Source: Pseudomonas sp. P8_229 (GTDB lineage Bacteria > Pseudomonadota > Gammaproteobacteria > Pseudomonadales > Pseudomonadaceae). From it: DNA of 64,000 nt. A model generated the notes under the pieces. The model did no database searches. It had not been told where the DNA came from and saw only the letters and a program-made list of their open reading frames with translations. This document shows positions 10,516-20,947 of the stretch, piece by piece. A program made the position numbers and the translations under genes. The stretch spans positions 4,712,501 to 4,776,500 of the forward strand of contig NZ_CP125378.1 of the NCBI RefSeq assembly GCF_034008635.1, read 5' to 3'. How positions within the stretch are numbered: position 1 is the first letter of the stretch; every line of letters starts with the position of its first letter.

Positions 10516-11376
10516 ATGGCTTTAACAGTAAACACCAACACTACGTCGCTGAACGTTCAAAAGAACCTGAACAACGCTTCCAGCGCCCTGTCGACTTCGA
10601 TGCAGCGCCTGTCTTCCGGCCTGAAAATCAACAGCGCCAAAGACGACGCTGCTGGCCTGCAGATCTCGAACCGTATGTCTTCGCAGATCCGTGGTAACAC
10701 CCAAGCCATCCAGAACGCCAACGACGGTATCTCCGTTGCCCAGACCGCTGAAGGCGCTCTGCAAGCTACTACCGACATCCTGCAGCGTATGCGTGAACTG
10801 GCTGTTAAAGCACGTAACGGCACCAACGGCACTGCTGACCAGACCGCTACCAACTCCGAATTCGCTCAGATGTCCGACGAGATCACCCGTATCTCGGCTT
10901 CGACCAACCTGAACGGCAAAAACCTGCTGGACGGTTCGGCTGGTACTGTGACCCTGCAAGTGGGCGCAAACACCGGTTCGGCTAACCACATCGACCTGGT
11001 ACTGAGCTCCAAGTTCGACGCCGCCAGCCTGTCGGTTGGTAGCGGTACTCTGGCCCTGACCGGTACTTCGGGTACTGCCGCTGGTTCTGCTGCAGCTAAC
11101 GCTGACAACGCTATCACCGCAATCGACGCTGCAATCGCTGCGATCGGTGCACAGCGCGCCAGCCTGGGTGCTTCGCAAAACCGTCTGACCAGCACCATCT
11201 CCAACCTGCAAAACATCACTGAAAACACCACTGCTGCACAAGGTCGCGTACAAGATACCGACTTCGCCGCAGAGACTGCTAACCTGACCAAGCAGCAAAC
11301 CCTGCAACAGGCTTCGACTTCGGTTCTGGCTCAAGCCAACCAACTGCCTTCCGCTGTACTGAAGCTGCTTCAGTAA
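10516..11376 (+). CDS. fliC: flagellin
   Basis: FliC is the filament subunit, exported through the flagellar type III apparatus. The 286-residue protein has the conserved D0/D1 helices at both ends: N-terminal MALTVNTNTTSLNVQKNL to MRELAVKARNGTNG, and C-terminal LTSTISNLQNITENTTAAQGRVQDTDFAAETANLTKQ. The central part (about 145-205) is Ala/Gly/Thr/Ser-rich and short, so this is a small flagellin. Those Ser/Thr are the likely glycosylation sites for the upstream sugar genes. Codon use is strongly biased to preferred codons, as expected for a highly expressed gene. A GAGGAA ribosome site precedes the ATG. Confidence 0.97.
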   Translation: MALTVNTNTTSLNVQKNLNNASSALSTSMQRLSSGLKINSAKDDAAGLQISNRMSSQIRGNTQAIQNANDGISVAQTAEGALQATTDILQRMRELAVKARNGTNGTADQTATNSEFAQMSDEITRISASTNLNGKNLLDGSAGTVTLQVGANTGSANHIDLVLSSKFDAASLSVGSGTLALTGTSGTAAGSAAANADNAITAIDAAIAAIGAQRASLGASQNRLTSTISNLQNITENTTAAQGRVQDTDFAAETANLTKQQTLQQASTSVLAQANQLPSAVLKLLQ

Positions 11377-11392
11377 TTTCGGATTGAGTTTG

Positions 11393-11429
11393 GGCGGGGG
11401 AGTGCGCTGGTCGCGCTCTCTCGCCTTTT
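11393..11429 (+). terminator. rho-independent terminator of fliC
   Basis: GGCGGGGGAGTGCG (from 11393) pairs imperfectly with CGCGCTCTCTCGCC (ending near 11425) around CTGGT and is followed by a run of T. Confidence 0.8.
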
Positions 11430-11449
11430 TACGTTAGAGGGTGATGAGC

Positions 11450-11809
11450 ATGGACATGAGCGTAAAGCTTAACGTGTCTTATCCGGCTCCCAAGCCAGCA
11501 ACACCTGTTGCTGACAAGCCGTCAGAGACGCACAAAGTTGCGCAGACTGATGCTCCGGTCGCTGACAAGAAAAGTCAGATAACGGATGACGCCAAGTTGA
11601 AACTGGCGGTGCAGGAGATCGAGAAGTTCGTTCAATCGATCAAGCGCAATCTGGAGTTTTCGATCGATGAGCATTCCGGAAAGGTCATCGTCAAGGTGAT
11701 CGCAAGCGAGACGGGGGAGGTTGTTCGACAGATCCCCTCCGCAGAAGCCCTCAAGCTGGCAGACAGCCTCGCCAACGCAAGCCATGTGTTGTTCGACGCC
11801 AAAGTCTGA
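11450..11809 (+). CDS. flaG: FlaG family protein
   Basis: FlaG proteins are small cytoplasmic or exported flagellar factors that affect filament length. The product is 119 residues: a Pro/Lys/Thr-rich N-terminal part, then the conserved FlaG block (KFVQSIKRNLEFSIDEHSGK through VVRQIPSAEALKLADSLA). Three possible starts lie close together (GTG 11441, ATG 11444, ATG 11450). The GAGGG ribosome site at 11437-11441 is best spaced for 11450. It lies between fliC and fliD, as in other pseudomonads. Confidence 0.88.
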   Translation: MDMSVKLNVSYPAPKPATPVADKPSETHKVAQTDAPVADKKSQITDDAKLKLAVQEIEKFVQSIKRNLEFSIDEHSGKVIVKVIASETGEVVRQIPSAEALKLADSLANASHVLFDAKV

Positions 11810-11893
11810 TAGCTGGCATGAATAGTGTTTGTCATTTCTTTAATGACGCCTGGAAGGGTCAAAAGTCTGGCAACAATCTGAAGGGAGATGCAC

Positions 11894-13363
11894 ATGGCAA
11901 GTCCAATTCTACCGGGTTCCGGACTGGGTTCCGGCCTGGACATCGGCGCGATCGTGACCGCGCTGGTCAACGCCGACAAGTCGCCGAAGCAGACGCAGAT
12001 CGATTCCGCGACCAAAACCAATACCCTGAAGATTTCCGGTATCGGCACGTTGAAGAGTGCGCTGACCGCGTACCAGACGGCGATGACCAACCTGGGCAGC
12101 AAGACCAACCCGGCGTTTGCCGGCTTCACGGCGACCTCGAGCAACACAGCGATTCTGGGCGCCACCTCCGATAACACCGCGGTTTCGGGGACTTACAACA
12201 TTGTTGTCAACCAGTTGGCCACTGGCTCGAAAGTTGCCAGCGCTTCTTTCGCCGGCGGTGCTGCCAGTGCCATTCCGAGTGGTACCCTGAAAATCAGTCA
12301 GAATGGCACTGATTACAATGTCACGATCCCGGCCAATGCGACTTTGCAGAGCACGCGTGACGCGATAAACACGGCTCAGGGCTCCAATGGCATTTCTGCC
12401 AACATCGTGACCGACAGCAGCGGTGCTTCGCGTCTGGTGATCAGTTCGAGCAAGACCGGTGCAGGTTCTGACCTTACCGTCAGCGGTATTGCCGGCCTGG
12501 AGATCGATGGCACTCAGCCGATGGGCAGCAATCCGGCGGCGGGTGCCTCGGGCAACGTCAACGGTCTTGCACAAGATGCCAAGGTGACCGTCGACGGTCT
12601 CCAGGTGTCCAGCAAGAGCAACACGGTCAGTGGGGCAATCAGTGGCTTGACCCTGAATCTGACCAGTGTCAGCCCTGTGGTTGGTGGCGTTGCGACGCCG
12701 ACCGTTGTCAGTGTCGATACCAACACCAAGGGGCTGCAGGCTTCGGTCCAGGCGTTTGTCGATGCCTACAACACCCTGAAGACCACCGTCGACACCCTGT
12801 CCAAGGCGACACCGGATGCCGATGGCAAGCTGACGGTACAGGCCGCTTTCACCGGTGACTCTCTGCCGCGCTCGCTGATCGCCGACATCCGTGGCCAGTT
12901 GACTGCTCCTGGTGCTGGGGCAGATGGTGCTTTGTCCTATCTGTCGGAGATCGGTGTAATGACCGATCGCAACACCGGTAACCTGACGTTTGATACTGCT
13001 GCGTTCACCAAAACCATGAGTCAGCCCGGGAAGGCCGGCCAGGTTCAGCAGATGTTCACCGGGACCAACGACACCAATGGTCTGCTGGCGCGCATGAGCA
13101 AGGCGGTGGACCCGTATCTGAAAGCTTCTCCTGATGGTAAAACCACCACAGGTTTGCTTGATCAGCGCATGACCATTCTGAACAACAACACGCGTAACCT
13201 GACTTCCCAGCAATTGGCGCTGGATCTGCGTGTTGCCAACCTGACCAAGACGTTGACTGCCAAGTACAACGCCATGGACTTGCTGGTGGGTCAGATGAAG
13301 GCGACGGCCAGTAACATCACATCGTTCTTCAGCTCGCTGAACGCTCAGCAATCCGCGAAGTAA
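11894..13363 (+). CDS. fliD: flagellar filament capping protein
   Basis: FliD (HAP2) forms the cap at the filament tip and guides flagellin folding; in P. aeruginosa it also acts as a mucin adhesin. The 489-residue product begins MASPILPGSGLGSGLDIGAIV, the usual FliD N terminus, and ends with the conserved helix LTKTLTAKYNAMDLLVGQMKATASNITSFF. The AAGGGAG ribosome site at 11881 is spaced for the ATG at 11894 rather than that at 11888. The middle is Thr/Ser/Gly-rich. Confidence 0.95.
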   Translation: MASPILPGSGLGSGLDIGAIVTALVNADKSPKQTQIDSATKTNTLKISGIGTLKSALTAYQTAMTNLGSKTNPAFAGFTATSSNTAILGATSDNTAVSGTYNIVVNQLATGSKVASASFAGGAASAIPSGTLKISQNGTDYNVTIPANATLQSTRDAINTAQGSNGISANIVTDSSGASRLVISSSKTGAGSDLTVSGIAGLEIDGTQPMGSNPAAGASGNVNGLAQDAKVTVDGLQVSSKSNTVSGAISGLTLNLTSVSPVVGGVATPTVVSVDTNTKGLQASVQAFVDAYNTLKTTVDTLSKATPDADGKLTVQAAFTGDSLPRSLIADIRGQLTAPGAGADGALSYLSEIGVMTDRNTGNLTFDTAAFTKTMSQPGKAGQVQQMFTGTNDTNGLLARMSKAVDPYLKASPDGKTTTGLLDQRMTILNNNTRNLTSQQLALDLRVANLTKTLTAKYNAMDLLVGQMKATASNITSFFSSLNAQQSAK

Positions 13364-13374
13364 CCTGCAGGAAC

Positions 13375-13424
13375 GACAAAAACCCGGCTACGCTTTATCG
13401 GCGTGCGCCGGGTTTTTGTCTTTT
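13375..13424 (+). terminator. rho-independent terminator of fliD
   Basis: A 13-bp stem pairs GACAAAAACCCGG (13375-13387) with CCGGGTTTTTGTC (13408-13420) around a 20-base loop and is followed by TTTT. The A/T tracts on both arms suggest it can work in both directions. Confidence 0.85.
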
Positions 13425-13428
13425 GATC

Positions 13429-13455
13429 TAAAGTTCTGTGATTCGTTGGCGATAC
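13429..13455 (+). promoter_or_regulatory. sigma-28 (FliA) promoter upstream of fliS
   Basis: TAAAGTTC (13429-13436), exactly 11 bases, then GGCGATAC (13448-13455) matches TAAAGTTT-N11-GCCGATAA closely. It lies just after the fliD terminator and about 35 bases before the fliS ATG, so fliS-fliT probably have their own late promoter. Confidence 0.75.
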
Positions 13456-13492
13456 ACTGGTTATACGAGTCATTGTGGCAATGAGGTAGAAC

Positions 13493-13891
13493 ATGAACCC
13501 AATGTTAGCCCTTCGGCAATATCAGAAAGTCGGCGCGCACGCCCAGACCTCCGAGGCGAGCCCGCACCGTCTGGTGCAAATGCTGATGGAAGGCGGGCTG
13601 GCCCGCATCGCTCAGGCCAAGGGTGCCATCGAGCGCAAGGATGTTCCTGGCAAATGCACTTCGATCAGCAAGGCCATAGGCATTGTCAGCGGGCTGCGCG
13701 AAGGTCTGGATCTGGAAAAGTGTGCTGATGAACTGGCCGATCTGGATGGACTGTACATCTACATGATGAAGCGTCTCGCCGAGGCCAACATCAACAGTGA
13801 TCCGCGCATTCTTGATGAGGTCGCCGGCTTGCTGAGCACGGTAAAAGAAGGCTGGGATGCCATCGCTCCCGAGCCTGCTCCGCAGTTTTAA
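13493..13891 (+). CDS. fliS: flagellar export chaperone FliS
   Basis: FliS binds the C terminus of flagellin in the cytoplasm, prevents early polymerisation and delivers it to FlhA. The 132-residue product has the family start (ALRQYQKVGAHAQTSEASPHRLVQMLMEGGLARIAQAKGAIE) and the four-helix bundle pattern. Its length is normal. It is followed 11 bases later by fliT. Confidence 0.95.
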   Translation: MNPMLALRQYQKVGAHAQTSEASPHRLVQMLMEGGLARIAQAKGAIERKDVPGKCTSISKAIGIVSGLREGLDLEKCADELADLDGLYIYMMKRLAEANINSDPRILDEVAGLLSTVKEGWDAIAPEPAPQF

Positions 13892-13902
13892 AGGAGAGCA
13901 CC

Positions 13903-14199
13903 ATGAGTCTTGTATTGCAGCGAATCGCAGATACCCGTGAAGCGTTGGTCAGCGCGCTGGCCGAGCGTAACTGGGAGGCCATTGGCGAGTTGGATCTGGC
14001 TTGCCGTTCCTGCATGGAAGACGTCATGGCCGAGGCCTCGCTGGATGAGGAGGCCTTGCGCAGTCACCTTGAGGAGTTGCTCCACGTGTACAAGGAGCTT
14101 CTTGAGGCCGCGATGGGTGAGCGGCAGGCGATAGCCAACGAGATGTCGCAGATCACCCAAGCGCAAAAGGCGGCAAAGGTTTACCATCTGTTTGGTTAA
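13903..14199 (+). CDS. fliT: FliT-like flagellar chaperone
   Basis: The 98-residue, all-helical protein sits directly behind fliS with a GGAG ribosome site. FliT-type chaperones bind the filament cap protein FliD and FliI. Sequence similarity across this family is weak, so the name rests mainly on size, helical pattern and the fliD-fliS-fliT order. A perfect palindrome GGTTAATTAACC (14194-14205) covers the stop codon. Confidence 0.75.
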   Translation: MSLVLQRIADTREALVSALAERNWEAIGELDLACRSCMEDVMAEASLDEEALRSHLEELLHVYKELLEAAMGERQAIANEMSQITQAQKAAKVYHLFG

Positions 14200-14371
14200 T
14201 TAACCCCCAGTTAATCCAGACATGTGCGCCATAAATTTGACTGTGCACGGTTTTTTGACTTAACTAGTGGCTGTTTTCAGATTTCAGACGTCTACAGGCA
14301 CAAGGTGTCCTGCAAGCGTCTCGCTTGCCCCATTTTTCGGGCATTGAGTTGACTAGGGAAGTTGCTATTGC

Positions 14372-15847
14372 ATGTGGCGTGAAACCAAAATTCTGCTGAT
14401 CGATGACGATAGCGTCCGCCGCCGCGACCTGGCGGTGATTTTAAATTTTCTTGGCGAAGAAAATTTACCCTGCGGCAGCCATGACTGGCAGCAGGCAGTC
14501 GGCTCTTTGTCGTCTAGTCGTGAGGTCATTTGCGTACTGATCGGGACGGTCAATGCTCCTGGTGCGCTTTTGGGCTTGCTAAAGACACTCTCAACCTGGG
14601 ATGAGTTCCTTCCGGTTTTGTTGATGGGCGATAATTCTTCCGTTGACTTGCCTGAAGACCAGCGTCGCCGAGTGCTTTCGACTCTCGAAATGCCGCCCAG
14701 CTACAGCAAATTGCTCGACTCCCTGCACCGTGCCCAGGTCTATCGCGAGATGTACGACCAGGCCCGCGAGCGCGGCCGTCATCGTGAACCCAACCTGTTT
14801 CGCAGTCTCGTCGGCACCAGCCGGGCGATCCAGCACGTGCGCCAGATGATGCAGCAAGTGGCCGACACCGACGCCAGCGTGTTGATCCTTGGCGAGTCCG
14901 GTACCGGCAAGGAAGTGGTTGCGCGCAACCTGCATTACCATTCCAAGCGTCGCGACGCGCCATTCGTCCCGGTCAACTGCGGGGCGATCCCGGCAGAGCT
15001 GCTGGAAAGCGAGCTGTTCGGTCACGAGAAGGGTGCCTTCACTGGTGCGATCACCAGCCGTGCCGGGCGTTTCGAACTGGCCAACGGCGGTACGCTGTTC
15101 CTCGACGAAATCGGCGACATGCCGTTGCCGATGCAGGTCAAGCTGCTGCGCGTCCTGCAGGAACGTACCTTCGAACGCGTGGGCAGCAACAAGACCCAGA
15201 GCGTCGATGTGCGCATCATTGCTGCGACCCACAAGAATCTCGAAAGCATGATCGAGATCGGCACCTTCCGCGAAGACCTCTACTATCGCCTGAACGTGTT
15301 CCCGATCGAGATGGCGCCGCTGCGTGAGCGCGTGGAAGACATTCCGCTGCTGATGAACGAACTGATCTCGCGCATGGAGCACGAAAAGCGCGGCTCGATC
15401 CGTTTCAACTCGGCAGCGATCATGTCGCTGTGCCGTCACGGCTGGCCGGGCAATGTTCGCGAACTGGCCAACCTGGTGGAGCGCATGGCGATCATGCACC
15501 CGTACGGGGTGATCGGCGTCGTCGAGTTGCCGAAGAAATTCCGCTACGTCGATGACGAAGACGAGCAGATGGTCGACAGCCTGCGCAGCGATCTCGAAGA
15601 ACGTGTGGCGATCAACGGTCATACCCCGGACTTCACCGCCAACGCCATGCTGCCGCCGGAAGGCCTGGACCTCAAAGACTACCTTGGCGGTCTGGAGCAG
15701 GGTCTGATCCAGCAGGCGCTGGACGATGCCAATGGCATTGTGGCGCGTGCCGCTGAACGCCTGCGGATTCGTCGTACCACGCTGGTGGAGAAAATGCGCA
15801 AGTACGGCATGAGCCGGCGCGAAGGAGACGAACAGGCGGATGATTGA
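14372..15847 (+). CDS. fleQ: flagellar master regulator, sigma-54 activator
   Basis: FleQ activates sigma-54 flagellar promoters and, in P. aeruginosa, represses exopolysaccharide genes until c-di-GMP binds. The 491-residue product has a degenerate N-terminal receiver (FleQ domain, no phosphoacceptor Asp at the usual place), an AAA+ domain with Walker A GESGTGK (174-180) and the sigma-54 contact loop GAFTGA, and a Fis-type helix-turn-helix at the C terminus ([26 protein letters not shown]). The 172-base upstream gap is AT-rich and holds TTGACT-like elements, but no convincing promoter can be fixed. Codons 24-32 form an AT-rich hairpin. Confidence 0.96.
   Translation: MWRETKILLIDDDSVRRRDLAVILNFLGEENLPCGSHDWQQAVGSLSSSREVICVLIGTVNAPGALLGLLKTLSTWDEFLPVLLMGDNSSVDLPEDQRRRVLSTLEMPPSYSKLLDSLHRAQVYREMYDQARERGRHREPNLFRSLVGTSRAIQHVRQMMQQVADTDASVLILGESGTGKEVVARNLHYHSKRRDAPFVPVNCGAIPAELLESELFGHEKGAFTGAITSRAGRFELANGGTLFLDEIGDMPLPMQVKLLRVLQERTFERVGSNKTQSVDVRIIAATHKNLESMIEIGTFREDLYYRLNVFPIEMAPLRERVEDIPLLMNELISRMEHEKRGSIRFNSAAIMSLCRHGWPGNVRELANLVERMAIMHPYGVIGVVELPKKFRYVDDEDEQMVDSLRSDLEERVAINGHTPDFTANAMLPPEGLDLKDYLGGLEQGLIQQALDDANGIVARAAERLRIRRTTLVEKMRKYGMSRREGDEQADD
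14442..14467 (+). promoter_or_regulatory. AT-rich perfect hairpin inside the fleQ coding start
   Basis: TAAATTTTCTT (14442-14452) and AAGAAAATTTA (14457-14467) form an 11-bp perfect stem around GGCG. It lies about 70 bases into fleQ and includes two TTA leucine codons, which are very rare in this genome type. A structural role in the mRNA is inferred only from the sequence. Confidence 0.5.
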
Positions 15848-15858
15848 CGCCTGTTTTT
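15833..15858 (+). terminator. probable terminator overlapping the fleQ stop
   Basis: CAGGCG (15833-15838) pairs with CGCCTG (15848-15853) around a 9-base loop that holds the fleQ stop codon, followed by five T. Confidence 0.6.
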
Positions 15859-15887
15859 CAACCTCTTCATTTATAAGCGGTTTTTTT

Positions 15888-15905
15888 TAGGCACGGGTAT
15901 TGCTA
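15888..15905 (+). promoter_or_regulatory. sigma-54 promoter of fleSR
   Basis: GGCACGGGTATTGCTA has the -24 GG (15890-15891) and -12 GC (15902-15903) exactly 10 bases apart, matching TGGCAC-N5-TTGCW. FleQ-dependent sigma-54 transcription of fleSR is established in P. aeruginosa. Confidence 0.88.
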
Positions 15906-15957
15906 CATCCCTCGCAACGTTCCGTTTAACTGACGGTCAGCCAAGCGAGAGAACACA

Positions 15958-17166
15958 ATGCCCCACGCCCAGATGTCTTCTGCCTCCAATGCCGAGGGGC
16001 AACCGTCGTCCGTAGAGCAGGCGAGCCGTCAGGGCCTTGAGCAGGCGTTCGCGCTGTTCAATCAGATGTCCAGTCAACTGACCGATTCCTACAGCATGCT
16101 GGAAGCCCGGGTCACCGAGCTCAAGGGCGAGCTGGCGGTGGTCAGTGCCCAGCGCATGCAGGAGCTGGCTGAAAAAGAGCGTCTGGCCAACCGTCTGCAA
16201 AACCTCCTCGACCTGTTGCCCGGTGGTGTCATCGTGATTGACGGCCACGGCATCGTCCGTGAAGCCAACCCGGCGGCGATCGAACTGCTCGGGCTGCCGC
16301 TGGAAGGCGAATTGTGGCGTCACGTCATCGCCCGTTGCTTTGCCCCGCGTGAAGACGACGGTCACGAAATTTCCCTGAAAAACGGTCGACGCCTGTCGAT
16401 TGCCACCCGCTCGCTGGATGCCGAGCCGGGGCAATTGGTGCTGCTCAACGACCTGACAGAAACCCGTCATCTGCAAGATCAACTGGCGCGCCATGAGCGC
16501 CTGTCTTCGCTGGGGCGCATGGTCGCCTCGCTGGCTCATCAGATTCGTACACCGCTGTCCGCCGCGTTGTTGTACGCCAGTCATTTGACTGAGCAGACGC
16601 TGCCGGTCGCCACCCAGCAGCGCTTTGCCGGACGCCTCAAGGAGCGTCTGCATGAGCTGGAGCATCAGGTGCGCGACATGCTGGTGTTCGCCCGTGGCGA
16701 GCTGCCGCTGACCGATCGCATCACCCCCAATGCGCTGATGCAGTCGCTGCAAGCCGCAGCGCTGACCCATGTGCAGGATTTGCCGATCCGCTGGCAGTGC
16801 GACAGCCACGCCGGCGAGTTGCTGTGCAATCGCGACACCCTGGTCGGGGCGATCTTGAATCTGATTGAAAACGCGATTCAGGCCAGTGACGGTAACGTGC
16901 GCCTGAAAGTGCATTGCTACACCCGCGACAACAGCCTGCGCCTGTGCGTCAGCGACAGTGGCAGTGGTATTGATCCGGTGGTGCTCGAGCGTCTCGGCGA
17001 GCCGTTTTTCACTACCAAAGTGACCGGCACCGGACTTGGCCTGACCGTGGTCAAGGCAGTGACGCGGGCGCATCAGGGAGAATTGCAGCTGCGTTCGCGG
17101 GTCGGGCGCGGCACGTGCGCGCAGGTGATCCTGCCGTTGTTTTCCGCTGTACAGGGAGCTGAGTGA
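15958..17166 (+). CDS. fleS: flagellar sensor histidine kinase
   Basis: FleS phosphorylates FleR to switch on basal body and hook genes. The 402-residue product is cytoplasmic with no membrane segment: a coiled coil around residues 45-80, a PAS domain (about 80-180, LLDLLPGGVIVIDGHGIVREANPAA), the phosphoacceptor HQIRTPL (His194) and a HATPase_c domain with NLIENAIQA, DSGSGID and GTGLGLTVVK. It overlaps the possible GTG start of fleR, indicating coupled translation. Confidence 0.95.
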   Translation: MPHAQMSSASNAEGQPSSVEQASRQGLEQAFALFNQMSSQLTDSYSMLEARVTELKGELAVVSAQRMQELAEKERLANRLQNLLDLLPGGVIVIDGHGIVREANPAAIELLGLPLEGELWRHVIARCFAPREDDGHEISLKNGRRLSIATRSLDAEPGQLVLLNDLTETRHLQDQLARHERLSSLGRMVASLAHQIRTPLSAALLYASHLTEQTLPVATQQRFAGRLKERLHELEHQVRDMLVFARGELPLTDRITPNALMQSLQAAALTHVQDLPIRWQCDSHAGELLCNRDTLVGAILNLIENAIQASDGNVRLKVHCYTRDNSLRLCVSDSGSGIDPVVLERLGEPFFTTKVTGTGLGLTVVKAVTRAHQGELQLRSRVGRGTCAQVILPLFSAVQGAE

Positions 17167-17171
17167 ACGTC

Positions 17172-18563
<1,392 letters not shown>

Positions 18564-18581
18564 ATTAACCCAGAACCCATT

Positions 18582-18668
18582 GTGGGAGGGGGCTTGCTCC
18601 CGAAGAGGGGGTGTCAGTCGATATTTATGCAACTGACACACCGTCTTCGGGAGCAAGCCCCCTCCCAA
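18582..18668. repeat. REPIN (inverted pair of REP sequences)
   Basis: Two inverted REP copies (starting GTGGGAGGGGGCTTGCTCC and ending in its complement) flank a spacer that itself holds the inverted GTGTCAGT/ACTGACAC. The core uses GGAGGGGG instead of GGAGCGGG, a variant of the other REPs in the window. It lies between fleR and the fliE promoter. Confidence 0.85.
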
Positions 18669-18736
18669 AAGTAGTTTTGCGTAACTCGCAGTTGATGAGG
18701 CGCCCCGATTGGCTTTTGTGGAAGAAATCCGCCGAG

Positions 18737-18754
18737 CTGGCACCCTTGTTGCTA
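18737..18754 (+). promoter_or_regulatory. sigma-54 promoter of fliEFGHIJ
   Basis: TGGCACCCTTGTTGCT is a near-perfect -24/-12 element, with GG at 18739-18740 and GC at 18751-18752. It lies 60 bases before the fliE ATG. Confidence 0.92.
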
Positions 18755-18814
18755 ACACCTGTGTACCCGCCGAGTGAGTGTCAAAAAATTGCGGGCCGCC
18801 CAAGAGAGTAGACC

Positions 18815-19144
18815 ATGAGCCAAGGTATTGAATTCAATCGGTTGATGATGGACATGAAGGCCATGAAAATGGACGCCATGGCCACGCCGAAATCGACTGC
18901 CGCCGTCCCTGAACTGGCAGGCAGCAGCTTTTCCGACATGCTCGGTCAGGCCATCAACAAAGTCAGCGATACCCAGCAGGCGTCGACTCAGTTGGCCAAC
19001 GCATTTGAAATCGGCAAGAGCGGCGTCGACCTGACCGACGTGATGGTTGCCTCGCAGAAAGCCAGCGTGTCGTTCCAGGCTCTGACCCAGGTACGCAACA
19101 AGCTGGTTCAGGCTTATCAAGACATCATGCAGATGCCGGTTTAA
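18815..19144 (+). CDS. fliE: flagellar hook-basal body protein FliE
   Basis: FliE joins the MS ring to the proximal rod and is the first protein exported by the flagellar apparatus. The 109-residue product has the usual C-terminal helices ([39 protein letters not shown]). It is the first gene of the sigma-54 operon fliEFGHIJ. Confidence 0.95.
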   Translation: MSQGIEFNRLMMDMKAMKMDAMATPKSTAAVPELAGSSFSDMLGQAINKVSDTQQASTQLANAFEIGKSGVDLTDVMVASQKASVSFQALTQVRNKLVQAYQDIMQMPV

Positions 19145-19159
19145 GGACGAGATTGAGTC

Positions 19160-20947
19160 ATGGCAGAAGCAGTCGCCGATAACGTTCCGGCCAAGGCCAC
19201 CCCGATAGACGGCAAACCGCCGCTGTTCGGCCTGTCCTTTCTGGAAAACCTCTCCGAGATGACCATGCTGCGTCAGGTGGGCCTGTTGGTCGGCCTTGCT
19301 GCGAGCGTGGCGATTGGCTTTGCCGTGGTGCTGTGGTCGCAGCAGCCGGATTACCGTCCGTTGTACGGCAGCCTTGCCGGCATGGACGCCAAACAGGTCA
19401 TGGACACCCTGGCCTCCGCCGATATTCCCTACACCGTCGAACCGAACTCCGGCGCCTTGCTGGTCAAGGCCGACGACCTGTCCCGTGCGCGGATGAAACT
19501 CGCAGCCGCTGGTGTCACTCCCAGCGACGGCAACATCGGTTTCGAAATCCTCGACAAGGAACAGGGGCTGGGCACCAGCCAGTTCATGGAAGCGACGCGT
19601 TACCGTCGTGGGCTGGAAGGCGAACTGGCGCGCACCATCTCGAGCCTGAACAACGTCAAGGGCGCCCGCGTGCACCTGGCGATTCCGAAGAGTTCGGTGT
19701 TCGTGCGTGATGAACGCAAGCCAAGCGCCTCGGTGCTGGTCGAGTTGTACTCCGGACGTTCGCTGGAGCCAGGCCAGGTGATTGCGATCATCAACCTGGT
19801 GGCGACCTCTGTTCCCGAGTTGAGCAAATCGCAGATCACCGTCGTCGATCAGAAGGGCACCTTGCTCTCTGATCAGGCGGAAAACTCCGAAATGACCATG
19901 GCCGGCAAGCAGTTCGATTACAGCCGCCGCATGGAAAGCATGCTCACCCAGCGCGTGCACAACATCCTGCAGCCAGTGCTGGGCAACGATCGCTACAAGG
20001 CTGAAGTCTCGGCCGATATCGATTTCAACGCCGTCGAGTCGACGGCCGAGCAGTTCAACCCGGATCAACCGGCGTTGCGCAGCGAACAGTCGGTCAACGA
20101 ACAACGCACCGCCAGCAATGGCCCGCAAGGTGTGCCGGGTGCCCTGAGCAACCAGCCACCGGCGCCGGCCTCGGCACCGCAAACCACCGGTGGCGCAGCT
20201 GCGCCGGCCAGCATGGTGCAGCCAGGTCAGCCATTGGTTGACGCCAACGGCCAGCAGATCATGGACCCGGCCACTGGCCAGCCGATGCTCGCGCCTTACC
20301 CGGCAGACAAGCGTCAACAATCCACCAAGAACTTCGAACTCGACCGTTCCATCAGCCACACCAAACAGCAGCAGGGTCGCCTGAATCGTCTGTCGGTGTC
20401 GGTGGTGGTCGACGATCAGGTCAAGGTCAACGCAGCCAACGGTGAAATCAGCCGCGCGCCGTGGAGCGCCGATGAACTGGCACGCTTCACTCGTCTGGTG
20501 CAGGACGCCGTCGGTTTCGACGCCAGCCGTGGCGACAGCGTCAGCGTGATCAACATGCCGTTCTCCGCCGAGCGCGGTGAAGTGGTCGCCGATATTCCGT
20601 TCTACTCCCAGCCATGGTTCTGGGACATCGTCAAACAAGTGCTGGGTGTGTTGTTCATCCTGGTGCTGGTGTTTGGTGTGCTGCGTCCGGTGTTGAATAA
20701 CATCACCGGTGGCGGCAAAGGCAAGGAGCTGGCCGGTCTTGGCAGCGACGTGGAACTCGGTGGCATGGGCGGCCTGGACGGCGAACTGGCCAACGATCGC
20801 GTGAGCCTCGGTGGTCCGCAGAGCATTCTGTTGCCTAGCCCAAGCGAGGGTTATGACGCGCAGCTGAATGCAATCAAGAGTCTGGTGGCTGAAGATCCGG
20901 GTCGCGTGGCTCAGGTCGTGAAAGAGTGGATTAACGCAGATGAGTGA
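19160..20947 (+). CDS. fliF: flagellar MS-ring protein
   Basis: FliF forms the MS ring in the inner membrane, the base on which the flagellum is built. The 595-residue product has two membrane segments (about residues 38-57 and 485-505) around a large periplasmic region with ring-building motifs and a Pro/Ala-rich low-complexity stretch near 315-365. The C-terminal cytoplasmic tail, which binds FliG, ends VAEDPGRVAQVVKEWINADE. It overlaps fliG by 8 bases. Confidence 0.96.
   Translation: MAEAVADNVPAKATPIDGKPPLFGLSFLENLSEMTMLRQVGLLVGLAASVAIGFAVVLWSQQPDYRPLYGSLAGMDAKQVMDTLASADIPYTVEPNSGALLVKADDLSRARMKLAAAGVTPSDGNIGFEILDKEQGLGTSQFMEATRYRRGLEGELARTISSLNNVKGARVHLAIPKSSVFVRDERKPSASVLVELYSGRSLEPGQVIAIINLVATSVPELSKSQITVVDQKGTLLSDQAENSEMTMAGKQFDYSRRMESMLTQRVHNILQPVLGNDRYKAEVSADIDFNAVESTAEQFNPDQPALRSEQSVNEQRTASNGPQGVPGALSNQPPAPASAPQTTGGAAAPASMVQPGQPLVDANGQQIMDPATGQPMLAPYPADKRQQSTKNFELDRSISHTKQQQGRLNRLSVSVVVDDQVKVNAANGEISRAPWSADELARFTRLVQDAVGFDASRGDSVSVINMPFSAERGEVVADIPFYSQPWFWDIVKQVLGVLFILVLVFGVLRPVLNNITGGGKGKELAGLGSDVELGGMGGLDGELANDRVSLGGPQSILLPSPSEGYDAQLNAIKSLVAEDPGRVAQVVKEWINADE

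Noticed and set aside
10245..10697. Open frame across the fliC leader
   Set aside because: It crosses the sigma-28 promoter and the start of fliC in another frame; no ribosome site.
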